Source: Alkalimonas delamerensis (GTDB lineage Bacteria > Pseudomonadota > Gammaproteobacteria > Enterobacterales > Alteromonadaceae). From it: a DNA stretch of 64,000 nucleotides. The stretch spans positions 186,001 through 250,000 of the forward strand of contig NZ_JAUZVY010000001.1 in the NCBI RefSeq assembly GCF_030717955.1, written 5' to 3'. Below the pieces are notes generated by a model. It was not told the origin of the DNA, made no database searches, and was given only the letters and a program-made list of their open reading frames with translations. Made by a program: the position numbers and the translations under genes. Of the stretch, positions 42,449 to 50,052 are shown piece after piece (the first letter of the stretch is position 1; each line of letters begins with the position of its first letter).

Positions 42449-42832
42449 TTACAGTCGTTTGACAAAAATCCAGTAGCTATCACCAGCCATCGCTTTTTTC
42501 ATGTGGACTTTTACTTTGGTGGGTTTCATCTGGTAATCAAAGACGTATTCAAACATGGTGTTCAGATTGCCGTTTTGAACCCCTTCTTTAAAACGCCCCT
42601 GAAACTCTTTGCTTTGGGTACATGGCGCCACGCTGGTAAAAAAGTTCTTACCAATGACGCTTTTCGGGTCACGACCGGTAATATCGCCTTCGGCAGCATT
42701 GTATTGCAGGATTTTACCACTAGCATCGAGTTGGATGGCACCAAAGGCGAGCTTATCGAGGCTTTGGTCATCCATCTTTGCCAGTGAGTTTTCGATGTCA
42801 TCGCCGCCGAAACGAATAGTTTCTAATGTCAT
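42449..42832 (-). CDS. pyp: Photoactive yellow protein
   Basis: PYP is a small soluble PAS-domain blue-light receptor whose p-coumaroyl chromophore isomerises on illumination. The 127-residue protein closely follows Halorhodospira PYP: LAFGAIQLDASGKILQYNAA, EGDITGRDPKSVIGKNFF, VAPCTQS, NLNTMFEYVFDYQM and KVKVHMKKAMAGDSYW. All key residues are present with an offset of two: Tyr44, Glu48, Thr52, Arg54, the chromophore-carrying Cys71, and Met102. ATG 42832 has AAGG eight bases upstream; a TTG at 42838 is less likely. It is the first gene of pyp-pcl-tal. No partner kinase or cyclase adjoins. Confidence 0.97.
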   Translation of the reverse strand: MTLETIRFGGDDIENSLAKMDDQSLDKLAFGAIQLDASGKILQYNAAEGDITGRDPKSVIGKNFFTSVAPCTQSKEFQGRFKEGVQNGNLNTMFEYVFDYQMKPTKVKVHMKKAMAGDSYWIFVKRL

Positions 42833-42867
42833 AGACAATACCTTATCTGTTGGTGATGCTCATTAAA

Positions 42868-42931
42868 GTTAGCTTACGACCAGCGCGTTAAAAGCGTCTA
42901 ATATTTAGTAGTTGGCAGAATTTAAGCTAAC
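42868..42931. repeat. Inverted repeat upstream of pyp
   Basis: GTTAGCTTA (42868-42876) and TAAGCTAAC (42923-42931) are perfect 9-bp inverted copies 46 bp apart, in the 206-bp pyp-priA gap. A further partial copy (CAGCTAAAC) follows. A looping or paired operator is possible. No clear sigma-70 promoter for pyp was found in the gap. Confidence 0.45.
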
Positions 42932-43038
42932 AGCTAAACATAAGCATAGCACATAACTTCACCCTACTTGCTTGTGTTTTAACGGGTCTGTGCGAGCCGG
43001 TTTTTTGTGTTTGGTCCAAAAGCGATATGGAGCTGGAT

Positions 43039-45213
43039 CTAAGACAGATCAATCGGATCCACATCCAGTTGCCAGCGCAGCTTGCGTGTCAGTGACCAGC
43101 TTTGACTGGCGTCAATCAGTTGATCAAGCAGTTGGTGCAGGCCTGCGCGGCTGGCGCTGTAACAATGAAGTTGCCAGCGGTACTTGCCGGCTTTGCGCTC
43201 CAATGGCGCTCGGATTGGGCCCAGCAACTGCACCTGCGGCGCCTGGACCTTTGCCAGTGCAACCAACTGGTGCAGCCACTGCTGTGGCAGCTCATCCTGA
43301 TGAGCCTCGGCCCGCAGCAGCGCCAAAAACTGGTAAGGGGGCAGTTGGGTTTGTTCGCGCTCGCTCAGTGCCAGTCGGGCAAAGGACGGGTAGCCGTTGT
43401 GAATGATGTCCTGCAAGATGCCATGGTCCGGGTAACGGCTTTGCAGCAGCACCTTGCCGGCATGTTGCGCCCGGCCGGCGCGGCCAGCCACCTGGGTGAT
43501 TAATTGCGCCAGCTGCTCCGGTGCCCGAAAATCGCTGCTAAACAGAGCACCATCGACATCCACAATCACCACCAGGGTGACTTTGGGAAAGTGATGGCCT
43601 TTGGCCAGCATCTGGGTGCCAACAATCAGCTGGGGGCCGCCTTCGGTAATGTGTTGCAGGGCTTCGGCCAGACTGCCTTTGCGCCGGGTGCTGTCGCGAT
43701 CCAGCCGCACCACCGGAACATCCGGAAACATCGGTTGCAGCTGAGCTTCCAGTTGCTCGGTGCCCTGACCCAGTGGCACCAGCCGGGTACTGCCGCAGTG
43801 GCCACATTGGCGGGGGACCGGTCGGCTGCTGCCGCAGTGGTGGCAGTTGAGCTGGCGATCCTGCTTGTGCCAGGTCATGCTGGCATCGCAGCGCTGGCAA
43901 TCGGCCACCCAGCCGCATTCATCGCACGACAAAGCCGGGGCGAAGCCACGCCGGTTTAAAAACAGCATCACCTGAAAGCCTTGTTGCAGGGTCTGTTTGA
44001 TTTGCTGAATGGTGCTTTCGGCCAGGCCAAAGTGGACCGGTTGTTGCTGCAGATCAATCAGCTCCAGGCCAGGCAACTGTTGGCCACTGGCCCGGTTGTG
44101 CAGTTGCAGCAGTTGGAAGCGGCCTTGCAGTGCATTGTGCAGGCTTTCCAGGCTGGGCGTGGCCGAGCCTAACACCACCGGGCATTGCTCCAGTGCTGCT
44201 CGTTTTACTGCCAGATCGCGGGCGTGGTAGCGAAAGCCATCCTGTTGCTTCAGCGAAGGATCGTGCTCTTCATCCACCACGATCATGCCCAGTTTGGCAA
44301 AACGCAAAAACAAAGCCGAGCGGGTGCCAATGACAATGGCCGCACTGCCGGTGGCGGCATGCTGCCAGCAGGCCAATCGCTCGGTATCGGTAAGCCCGGA
44401 ATGCCAGCTAAGTACCGGCACGGCAAAGCGGCGGGAGAAGCGCGCCAGGGTTTGCGGCGTCAGGCCGATTTCTGGTACCAGCACCAGTACCTGCTTGCCT
44501 TGTGTCAGCAGCGGGGCGATGCTTTGCAGATAGACTTCGGTTTTGCCAGAGCCGGTGATCCCTTCCAGCAAAAAAGGCTGAAAGCGTCCCTGAGCCTGCA
44601 CGATGGCAGAGACCGCCAATGCCTGATCGGTGGTGAGCGTCAGCCCGGATTGCGGCGTTAACAGCGGCTGGTAGGGGGCAAAGGGCTTTTCTTTCTGGCT
44701 GACCAGGCCTTTTTGCCGCAGGGCCTTGAGTGCCGGCCGTTGTTCGCTTTGGATGGCCGTCTCATCCAGCGCCTGCTGCTGCAGTTGTTGCCACAGTGCC
44801 TGCTGTTTGGGGGCCCGGGCTAAATCGCCTGCGCTTAGTGCCTGGCCTGCGTCGCTCAGCTGGTAGTGGATGCTTTGATGGGCCGGCAGGGCTTTGCCTT
44901 CGCGCAACAAGGCCGGGATGGCGGCCACCAGCACTTCGCCCAGTGGATGGTGGTAATAATCGGCGGCAAAAGAAAGCAGTTGGCACAAGGCTGCGGACAG
45001 CACCGGGCTGGGGTCCAGCACCTCCAGCACCTCTTTTAAGGCATCGGAGCTAAAGCCATCGCTGGGTTCCAGCTGCCAGGCAATGCCAATCAGTTCGCGC
45101 TTGCCAAAAGGCACCCGCACCCGACAGCCCACCTGCACCTGCATGCCGGCAGCAAGCAGGTAATCGAAGGATTGACGCAAAGGGACTGGCAAAGCAACCC
45201 GGATCACTGGCAC
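43039..45213 (-). CDS. priA: Primosomal replication restart helicase PriA
   Basis: PriA recognises stalled forks and reloads the replisome. The 724-residue protein starts VPVIRVALPVPLRQSFDYLL like E. coli PriA. It has helicase motifs GITGSGKTEVYL and VDEEHDPSLKQQDG, and zinc-binding cysteine pairs CDECGWVADCQRC and CHHCG...CGHCG. GTG 45213 is chosen from the family N-terminus and an AGAGG about ten bases upstream; an ATG 126 bp further out adds an unconserved tail. In E. coli priA is followed by cytR and ftsN; here the PYP operon fills that place. Confidence 0.95.
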   Translation of the reverse strand: MPVIRVALPVPLRQSFDYLLAAGMQVQVGCRVRVPFGKRELIGIAWQLEPSDGFSSDALKEVLEVLDPSPVLSAALCQLLSFAADYYHHPLGEVLVAAIPALLREGKALPAHQSIHYQLSDAGQALSAGDLARAPKQQALWQQLQQQALDETAIQSEQRPALKALRQKGLVSQKEKPFAPYQPLLTPQSGLTLTTDQALAVSAIVQAQGRFQPFLLEGITGSGKTEVYLQSIAPLLTQGKQVLVLVPEIGLTPQTLARFSRRFAVPVLSWHSGLTDTERLACWQHAATGSAAIVIGTRSALFLRFAKLGMIVVDEEHDPSLKQQDGFRYHARDLAVKRAALEQCPVVLGSATPSLESLHNALQGRFQLLQLHNRASGQQLPGLELIDLQQQPVHFGLAESTIQQIKQTLQQGFQVMLFLNRRGFAPALSCDECGWVADCQRCDASMTWHKQDRQLNCHHCGSSRPVPRQCGHCGSTRLVPLGQGTEQLEAQLQPMFPDVPVVRLDRDSTRRKGSLAEALQHITEGGPQLIVGTQMLAKGHHFPKVTLVVIVDVDGALFSSDFRAPEQLAQLITQVAGRAGRAQHAGKVLLQSRYPDHGILQDIIHNGYPSFARLALSEREQTQLPPYQFLALLRAEAHQDELPQQWLHQLVALAKVQAPQVQLLGPIRAPLERKAGKYRWQLHCYSASRAGLHQLLDQLIDASQSWSLTRKLRWQLDVDPIDLS

Positions 45214-45327
45214 GGCTAAGGTTACCTCTGACTGTGGCCTGGGCCACCGATGAATGAAGCTATTAGTGTATCGACAGGGGCCCTGGCTTCGCAACCGAAA
45301 AAGCACGGAGAATCCTGCAGTCGGCGC

Positions 45328-45356
45328 TTGCATGGCCATGGCAGATCGAATAAACT
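45328..45356 (+). promoter_or_regulatory. Promoter of rpmE
   Basis: TTGCAT and TAAACT are separated by 17 bp. About 84 bases of leader follow before the ATG. Autogenous control of rpmE through its leader is known in E. coli; nothing here proves it. Confidence 0.5.
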
Positions 45357-45440
45357 ACGCGCCCTAATTGAACTGTAACCGCGTATGGTGCCCGGCGTTT
45401 AGCGACCAGGTGGCGATACGGCCTTAAACTGAGGTAACCC

Positions 45441-45653
45441 ATGAAACCAGGAATTCACCCAGAATACCAAGAAATTACGGCAACCTGTACTTGCGGTAAT
45501 ACGTTTAAAACCCGTTCAGCCCTGTGCAAAGACATCCATTTGGACGTCTGCTCTGCCTGCCACCCATTCTACACCGGCAAGCAAAAAGTACTGGACGTTG
45601 GTGGTCGTGTTGATCGCTTCAAGAAGCGTTTCAGCATGGGCAGCAAGCGTTAA
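45441..45653 (+). CDS. rpmE: 50S ribosomal protein bL31
   Basis: This 70-residue ribosomal protein forms a bridge between subunits. It is the zinc-binding (C+) form: CTCG, then CKDIHLDVCSACHPFYTGK supply the cysteines. GAGGTAA precedes ATG 45441. It is divergent from priA, as in E. coli. Confidence 0.97.
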   Translation: MKPGIHPEYQEITATCTCGNTFKTRSALCKDIHLDVCSACHPFYTGKQKVLDVGGRVDRFKKRFSMGSKR

Positions 45654-45670
45654 TCGCGCTTTGCACCGAC

Positions 45671-45698
45671 AAAAAAAGCACCTGCGGGTGCTTTTTTT
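45671..45698 (+). terminator. Terminator of rpmE, bidirectional
   Basis: AAAAAAAGCACC (45671-45682) pairs with GGTGCTTTTTTT (45687-45698) around TGCG. The T run serves rpmE and the A run would serve a transcript on the other strand. Confidence 0.9.
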
Positions 45699-45769
45699 GT
45701 GCCTGTAGTTGCGAGCTTACAGTAAGCCCGGCACATTTGCCGGGACTGCTCAGTGTTTGTTATCACAAC

Positions 45770-46990
45770 TTACTTTTTCGATTTGCCAGCTGTTGATGCT
45801 TTTTTCTTGCCCGTTGGCTTTTTCTTTTTCACCGGCACCCGGGCTTCTTTGTGTTTTGGTCGTAGGCCTTCAATAAAACGCCGTTTCAGCTTTTGCTCGG
45901 TGTAGCGCTCAATTTTGCTTAAAATCGCCATATCGTGCGCTTCGACCAGCGAGATGGCAGTGCCTTTTTTGCCGGCCCGGCCGGTGCGGCCAATGCGGTG
46001 GACATAGATGTCGGCGGTGCGCGGCATATCGTAGTTGATGACATGGCTGATGTCGTCGATGTCCAGGCCGCGGGCGGCGACGTCGGTGGCCAGCAACACC
46101 GGCACCTGACCTTGCTGAAAACGGAAGATAGCTTGCTGACGCTTATCGAGCGCCATTTCGCCCTGCAGCCAGGCATTGCGAATGCCAGCGGTTTGCAGCT
46201 GACCGGTCAGTTGCGCCAGTCGCTCCCGGGTTTTTACGAATACGATGGCCTTTTGCACCTCATCTTGCTGCAAAATGTGGGTCAGCAGCGCCAGTTTGTG
46301 GGTGTTGTCGTCCGCCAGATGGATCCACTGGGTGATCTTGCCGCGTTCACGCCGTGGGGGCTCGGCTTCAATTCGCTCGGGTTCATGCAGGGAGTGACCG
46401 GCAAAACGCTCCAGATTAGCGCCTTCCAGGGTGGCGGAAAACAGCATGCTTTGCTTGCGTTGCCGCGCTTCGAGCACAATGCGGTTCATTTCACCAATAA
46501 AGCCCATATCCAGCATGCGGTCGGCTTCATCGAGGATCAGCACTTCAACCTGATCGGCCTGAAACTTTTCGTTGTCGAGGTACTCGGTTAAGCGCCCTGG
46601 GGTAGCAACCAGCAGATCGTTGTTCTTGGTCAGCACCTCGGTGTGGCTGCCGTAATTAATGCCGCCGGTAATCACACCGGCGTTGAGTTCGGTAAACTGA
46701 ATCAGCTTCTGAATTTCCTGATGGATTTGGTAGGCGAGCTCACGGGTTGGCGTCATAATCAGCACCCTGGCAAAACCGGGCGAGCGGCGCGGGAAATCCA
46801 GCAGGTACTGAATGGCCGGAATCAAAAATGCCAGGGTTTTGCCGGTGCCGGTCGGGGCCGAGGCCAGAATATCGCGTGCTTCCAGTGCAAAAGGCAGCAC
46901 CTGTTGCTGGATCTGGGTGGCTTGTTTAAAACCACATTTGTGCAAGGCCCGGTTTAGGGCCGGGTGCAGATCAAATTCATCAAATTGCAT
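45770..46990 (-). CDS. srmB: DEAD-box RNA helicase SrmB
   Basis: SrmB helps early assembly of the 50S subunit. The 406-residue protein begins with the Q motif FDEFDLHPALNRALHKCGF and has motif I APTGTGKT, motif II LDEADRMLDMGF, motif III SATLE and motif VI HRIGRTGRAGKKG. A lysine-rich tail follows. It is divergent from trmN6, the E. coli srmB/yfiC arrangement, which separates it from the other DEAD-box paralogues. Confidence 0.95.
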   Translation of the reverse strand: MQFDEFDLHPALNRALHKCGFKQATQIQQQVLPFALEARDILASAPTGTGKTLAFLIPAIQYLLDFPRRSPGFARVLIMTPTRELAYQIHQEIQKLIQFTELNAGVITGGINYGSHTEVLTKNNDLLVATPGRLTEYLDNEKFQADQVEVLILDEADRMLDMGFIGEMNRIVLEARQRKQSMLFSATLEGANLERFAGHSLHEPERIEAEPPRRERGKITQWIHLADDNTHKLALLTHILQQDEVQKAIVFVKTRERLAQLTGQLQTAGIRNAWLQGEMALDKRQQAIFRFQQGQVPVLLATDVAARGLDIDDISHVINYDMPRTADIYVHRIGRTGRAGKKGTAISLVEAHDMAILSKIERYTEQKLKRRFIEGLRPKHKEARVPVKKKKPTGKKKASTAGKSKK

Positions 46991-47042
46991 GCAAAACTCT
47001 CTTGGTGGTGGTCGGCCTGTGCGTTTTCCCTGGCGGTCAGGG

Positions 47043-47048
47043 TATACT
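47043..47048 (+). promoter_or_regulatory. Candidate -10 element for trmN6
   Basis: TATACT lies 17 bp before ATG 47065; the leader would be very short. The -35 region is weak. Confidence 0.35.
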
Positions 47049-47064
47049 GTGCCCCGGAGGCGTC

Positions 47065-47772
47065 ATGGCAGCAGGTTTTCAGTGTAAACAATTTTTTATC
47101 GGTCACCAGCATTGCGCAATGAAAGTCGGCACAGATGCCTTCTTGCTGGGCGCCTGGGCGGTTCTGCCCGAGCGTGGTGCTGTGCTCGATATTGGCTGCG
47201 GCAGTGGCATTCTTAGTCTGATGCTGGCACAGCGCAGCCAGGGCCTGCGGCCTGTTACTGCGCTGGATCTCGATGCCGGTGCCGTGCAGCAAAGCCGTGT
47301 TAATGTGGCGGCCAGCCCCTGGCCATCAGCCATACAAGTGCTGCAACAGGATATTCTAACCCATCAGCCGCCAGAGCGTTACTCTTTGCAGATCTGCAAT
47401 CCACCTTATTTTCATCAGGCACTGCCAAGTCAAGACCAGGCAAGGCAGCGCGCACGCCACAGCAGCAGTTTGCCCTGGCCGGCTTTGCTGCAAAAAACAG
47501 CGCAACTGAGCGAGGCGGACGGTAGCCTGGCCCTGGTGGTGCCGACAGACAACCTGACCCTGTTGTTGGCGCTGGCGGCCGATTCCGGTTGGCAGCTGCA
47601 GCGGCTGTGCCGGGTGAAAGCCTTGCCGGATAAAGCTCCGGGCCGGGCCTTGGTGCAGCTGGTGCGTCAGCCGGTGGTGGCCGAGCTCACTGAGCTGTGC
47701 ATTGCGACAGCGCCGGGCCATTACAGCCAAAACTACCGGGAGCTCTTGCAGCACTTTTATCTGAATTTTTAA
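47065..47772 (+). CDS. trmN6: tRNA1(Val) (adenine(37)-N6)-methyltransferase TrmN6
   Basis: This AdoMet-dependent enzyme methylates A37 of tRNA1-Val. The 235-residue protein has CAMKVGTDAFLLGAW, the AdoMet motif VLDIGCGSGILSLMLAQ and the catalytic ICNPPYF. ATG 47065 follows GGAGG. Its stop abuts the fldB stop, leaving no spacer between the convergent genes. Confidence 0.95.
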   Translation: MAAGFQCKQFFIGHQHCAMKVGTDAFLLGAWAVLPERGAVLDIGCGSGILSLMLAQRSQGLRPVTALDLDAGAVQQSRVNVAASPWPSAIQVLQQDILTHQPPERYSLQICNPPYFHQALPSQDQARQRARHSSSLPWPALLQKTAQLSEADGSLALVVPTDNLTLLLALAADSGWQLQRLCRVKALPDKAPGRALVQLVRQPVVAELTELCIATAPGHYSQNYRELLQHFYLNF

Positions 47773-48288
47773 TTAAAGCGCTTCCAGCTCCGCCAGCAAC
47801 TGGTCCACCCATTGCTTTAAGCGTGCATCGGTTTGTTCGTACTGGTTTTCGTCATCCAGTGCCAGACCGAAAAACCACTGACCATCGTCCGTTAAAGCTT
47901 TGGACGCTTCAAACTCGTAGCCCTGATTGGGCCAGAATCCAATGCGATCGCAACGGTTGTGGCTGATGGCATGATGCAACATGCCCAATGCATCCTGAAA
48001 CCATTCGGTGTAGCCAATTTGATCGCCCATGCCATACAGTGCGATCACTTTGTCATTGAGATCCAAGTCGGCAATATCGGCCCAGCATGCTTCCCAGTCT
48101 TCCTGCAGTTCGCCAAAGTCCCAGGTGGAAATGCCCAGGATTAGAATGTCGTAATCCTGCATTTTGCCAAGCGGGGTATCTTTCAAGTTGTGCAGGGCCA
48201 CCAGCTCAGGCCCCAACAGCTGCTGAATTTTCTCGGCCACCATTTCGGTGTAACAAGTGGTGGAACCATAAAAGAGCCCTATCTGCAT
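47773..48288 (-). CDS. fldB: Flavodoxin 2
   Basis: FldB is a low-potential FMN electron carrier. The 171-residue protein has the phosphate-binding loop YGSTTCYTEMVAEKI and FMN-stacking segments ILGISTWDFGELQEDWE and YGMGDQIGYTEWFQDALG. It matches FldB rather than FldA in the CYTE loop. ATG 48288 is the family start; the open frame to 48330 is unlikely. The fldB/xerD-dsbC-recJ-prfB-lysS order is exactly that of E. coli. Confidence 0.95.
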   Translation of the reverse strand: MQIGLFYGSTTCYTEMVAEKIQQLLGPELVALHNLKDTPLGKMQDYDILILGISTWDFGELQEDWEACWADIADLDLNDKVIALYGMGDQIGYTEWFQDALGMLHHAISHNRCDRIGFWPNQGYEFEASKALTDDGQWFFGLALDDENQYEQTDARLKQWVDQLLAELEAL

Positions 48289-48412
48289 GGGCTGTTTCTC
48301 CAGGCGTTGTGCAAAGGCGCAGTGTAGCAAAACTGCCGCAGTGGCAAAAGCTGCACGAACACTTTGTCCGCAAGCGGCATCGCGTTAAACTAAGGTCATT
48401 GAACCTAAGACG

Positions 48413-49321
48413 ATGCTCCTTGTGCCTACCACTGAAAGCCCGCTCATTGAAGATTTTCTGCAGCAGCTCTGGCAAGAGTCGGCGACCAGTCGCCATACGC
48501 TCAGCGCCTATGGCAGCGATTTGCGGCATTTTGCTTTATTTTTAACCAAAGAAGGAACAGGCCTTGGCTTGCTGCAAGCCCAGCCTCAGCATGTTGAAGC
48601 TTATCTTGCCGAGCGGGTCGACCACCATTACAGTGCACGCAGCACCTCGCGGCTGCTTAGCGCCTTGCGGCGCTTTTACAACTGGCTGCAACAAAGTGGT
48701 CAGCGTCAGGATCACCCGCTGGCGCAGACGTTAAACCCCAAGTTGGGACGAAGCTTGCCAAAAACCTTGTCGGAAGCGGAAGTGGAAGCCTTGTTGCAGG
48801 CGCCGGATCTGAGCGAAGCCATTGGGCTCAGGGATAAAGCCATGCTGGAAGTCTTGTATGCAGCAGGGCTGCGGGTCAGTGAGCTGGTGGGCCTGACATT
48901 GCGTCAACTCAATTTGCGTCAGGGGGTGCTGCTGGTGCAGGGCAAAGGGCGCAAAGAGCGGTTGGTGCCCATTGGTGAAGAAGCGATGGACTGGCTGCAG
49001 CGCTATTTACGCGAAGCAAGGCCAGAGCTGCTGCGTCAGCCGGGCGAGGTCTTGTTTCCCAGCAGCCGTGGGCAGCAGATGACCCGTCAGACCTTCTGGC
49101 ATCGGATTAAGTTTTACGCTAAGGTAGCGGGCATTCAGAGTCCGCTGTCACCGCATACCTTGCGCCATGCTTTTGCCACGCATTTATTGAATCATGGCGC
49201 CGACTTGCGGGTGGTCCAGCTGCTGCTTGGCCACAGCGATTTATCCACAACACAGATTTACACACACATTGCGCAGGCCCGCTTGCAGGACTTGCATCAA
49301 CAACACCACCCTCGGGGTTAA
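48413..49321 (+). CDS. xerD: Site-specific tyrosine recombinase XerD
   Basis: XerD works with XerC at dif to resolve chromosome dimers at division. The 302-residue protein has an N-terminal SAM-like core-binding domain and a catalytic domain. The latter carries Arg in AAGLRVSELVGLTL, HTLRHAFATHLLNHGADLR, GHSDLST and the nucleophile Tyr in IYTHI. It is the chromosomal XerD, not a mobile-element integrase, as shown by the dsbC-recJ-prfB context. Confidence 0.97.
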   Translation: MLLVPTTESPLIEDFLQQLWQESATSRHTLSAYGSDLRHFALFLTKEGTGLGLLQAQPQHVEAYLAERVDHHYSARSTSRLLSALRRFYNWLQQSGQRQDHPLAQTLNPKLGRSLPKTLSEAEVEALLQAPDLSEAIGLRDKAMLEVLYAAGLRVSELVGLTLRQLNLRQGVLLVQGKGRKERLVPIGEEAMDWLQRYLREARPELLRQPGEVLFPSSRGQQMTRQTFWHRIKFYAKVAGIQSPLSPHTLRHAFATHLLNHGADLRVVQLLLGHSDLSTTQIYTHIAQARLQDLHQQHHPRG

Positions 49322-49335
49322 TCAGGAACCATGTC

Positions 49336-50049
49336 ATGACAATGCTTCGACTTTCCATGCTTGTATTTGCATTCGGCTTAGCCGCCACCCAGCTCGCTGC
49401 CGAGACAGCAACCGCCTACGATGAAGCGGCCATTCAGCGTCAACTGACGCAGCTTGGCCTCAAGGTTGACTCGGTAGGACCCTCGCCGGTCGAAGGTCTG
49501 GCTCAGGTGTTTACCAACCGCGGCTTGTTCTTTGTCAGCAACGACGGTAACTTTTTCTTTGAAGGCAACCTGTTTGATATTCAAAACCGCGAACTGGTCA
49601 ATGAGCAGCTGATTCGGCCGATGCGCCAGCAAAAGCTGGCAGAGCTGACGGACTACATTGAGTTCAAAGCCCCAAATGAGCGCTATGTAGTCACCATTTT
49701 TACCGATCCAAGCTGTGGTTTTTGCCGTCGGCTGCATCAGGAAATGACCGAGTACTACAAGGCAGGCATCACAGTGCGCTACCTGGCCTTTCCCCGTGGC
49801 GGTATGAACTCCGATACCGGTAAAGACCTGGAGGCGATCTGGTGCTCACGGGATAAAAACAGTGCCATGGACAGAGCCAAAGCCGGTCGTTCGGTCAGTG
49901 CTGTCGAATGCCGCAACCCGGTGGCGCAGCATTACCAGCTGGGTCAGGCTTTTGGTGTGACCGGCACGCCTGCCATCGTGCTGCCGAGTGGACAGATGAT
50001 CCCCGGCTATCAGCCGGCCGAGGCGCTGGCGCAGCAACTGGCCAATTAA
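49336..50049 (+). CDS. dsbC: Periplasmic disulfide isomerase DsbC
   Basis: DsbC shuffles wrong disulfides and is kept reduced by DsbD. The 237-residue protein has a signal peptide (about 1-20), an N-terminal dimerisation domain and a thioredoxin fold with active site CGFC in FTDPSCGFCRRLHQE. The cis-proline loop is VTGTPAIVLPSG. It starts 14 bp after xerD and is followed 3 bp later by recJ. Confidence 0.96.
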   Translation: MTMLRLSMLVFAFGLAATQLAAETATAYDEAAIQRQLTQLGLKVDSVGPSPVEGLAQVFTNRGLFFVSNDGNFFFEGNLFDIQNRELVNEQLIRPMRQQKLAELTDYIEFKAPNERYVVTIFTDPSCGFCRRLHQEMTEYYKAGITVRYLAFPRGGMNSDTGKDLEAIWCSRDKNSAMDRAKAGRSVSAVECRNPVAQHYQLGQAFGVTGTPAIVLPSGQMIPGYQPAEALAQQLAN

Positions 50050-50052
50050 CCG

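Noticed and set aside
48413..49321. Tyrosine recombinase as a phage or island integrase
   Set aside because: Sequence and the fldB/xerD-dsbC-recJ-prfB neighbourhood identify chromosomal XerD; no att-like repeats or phage genes are near.
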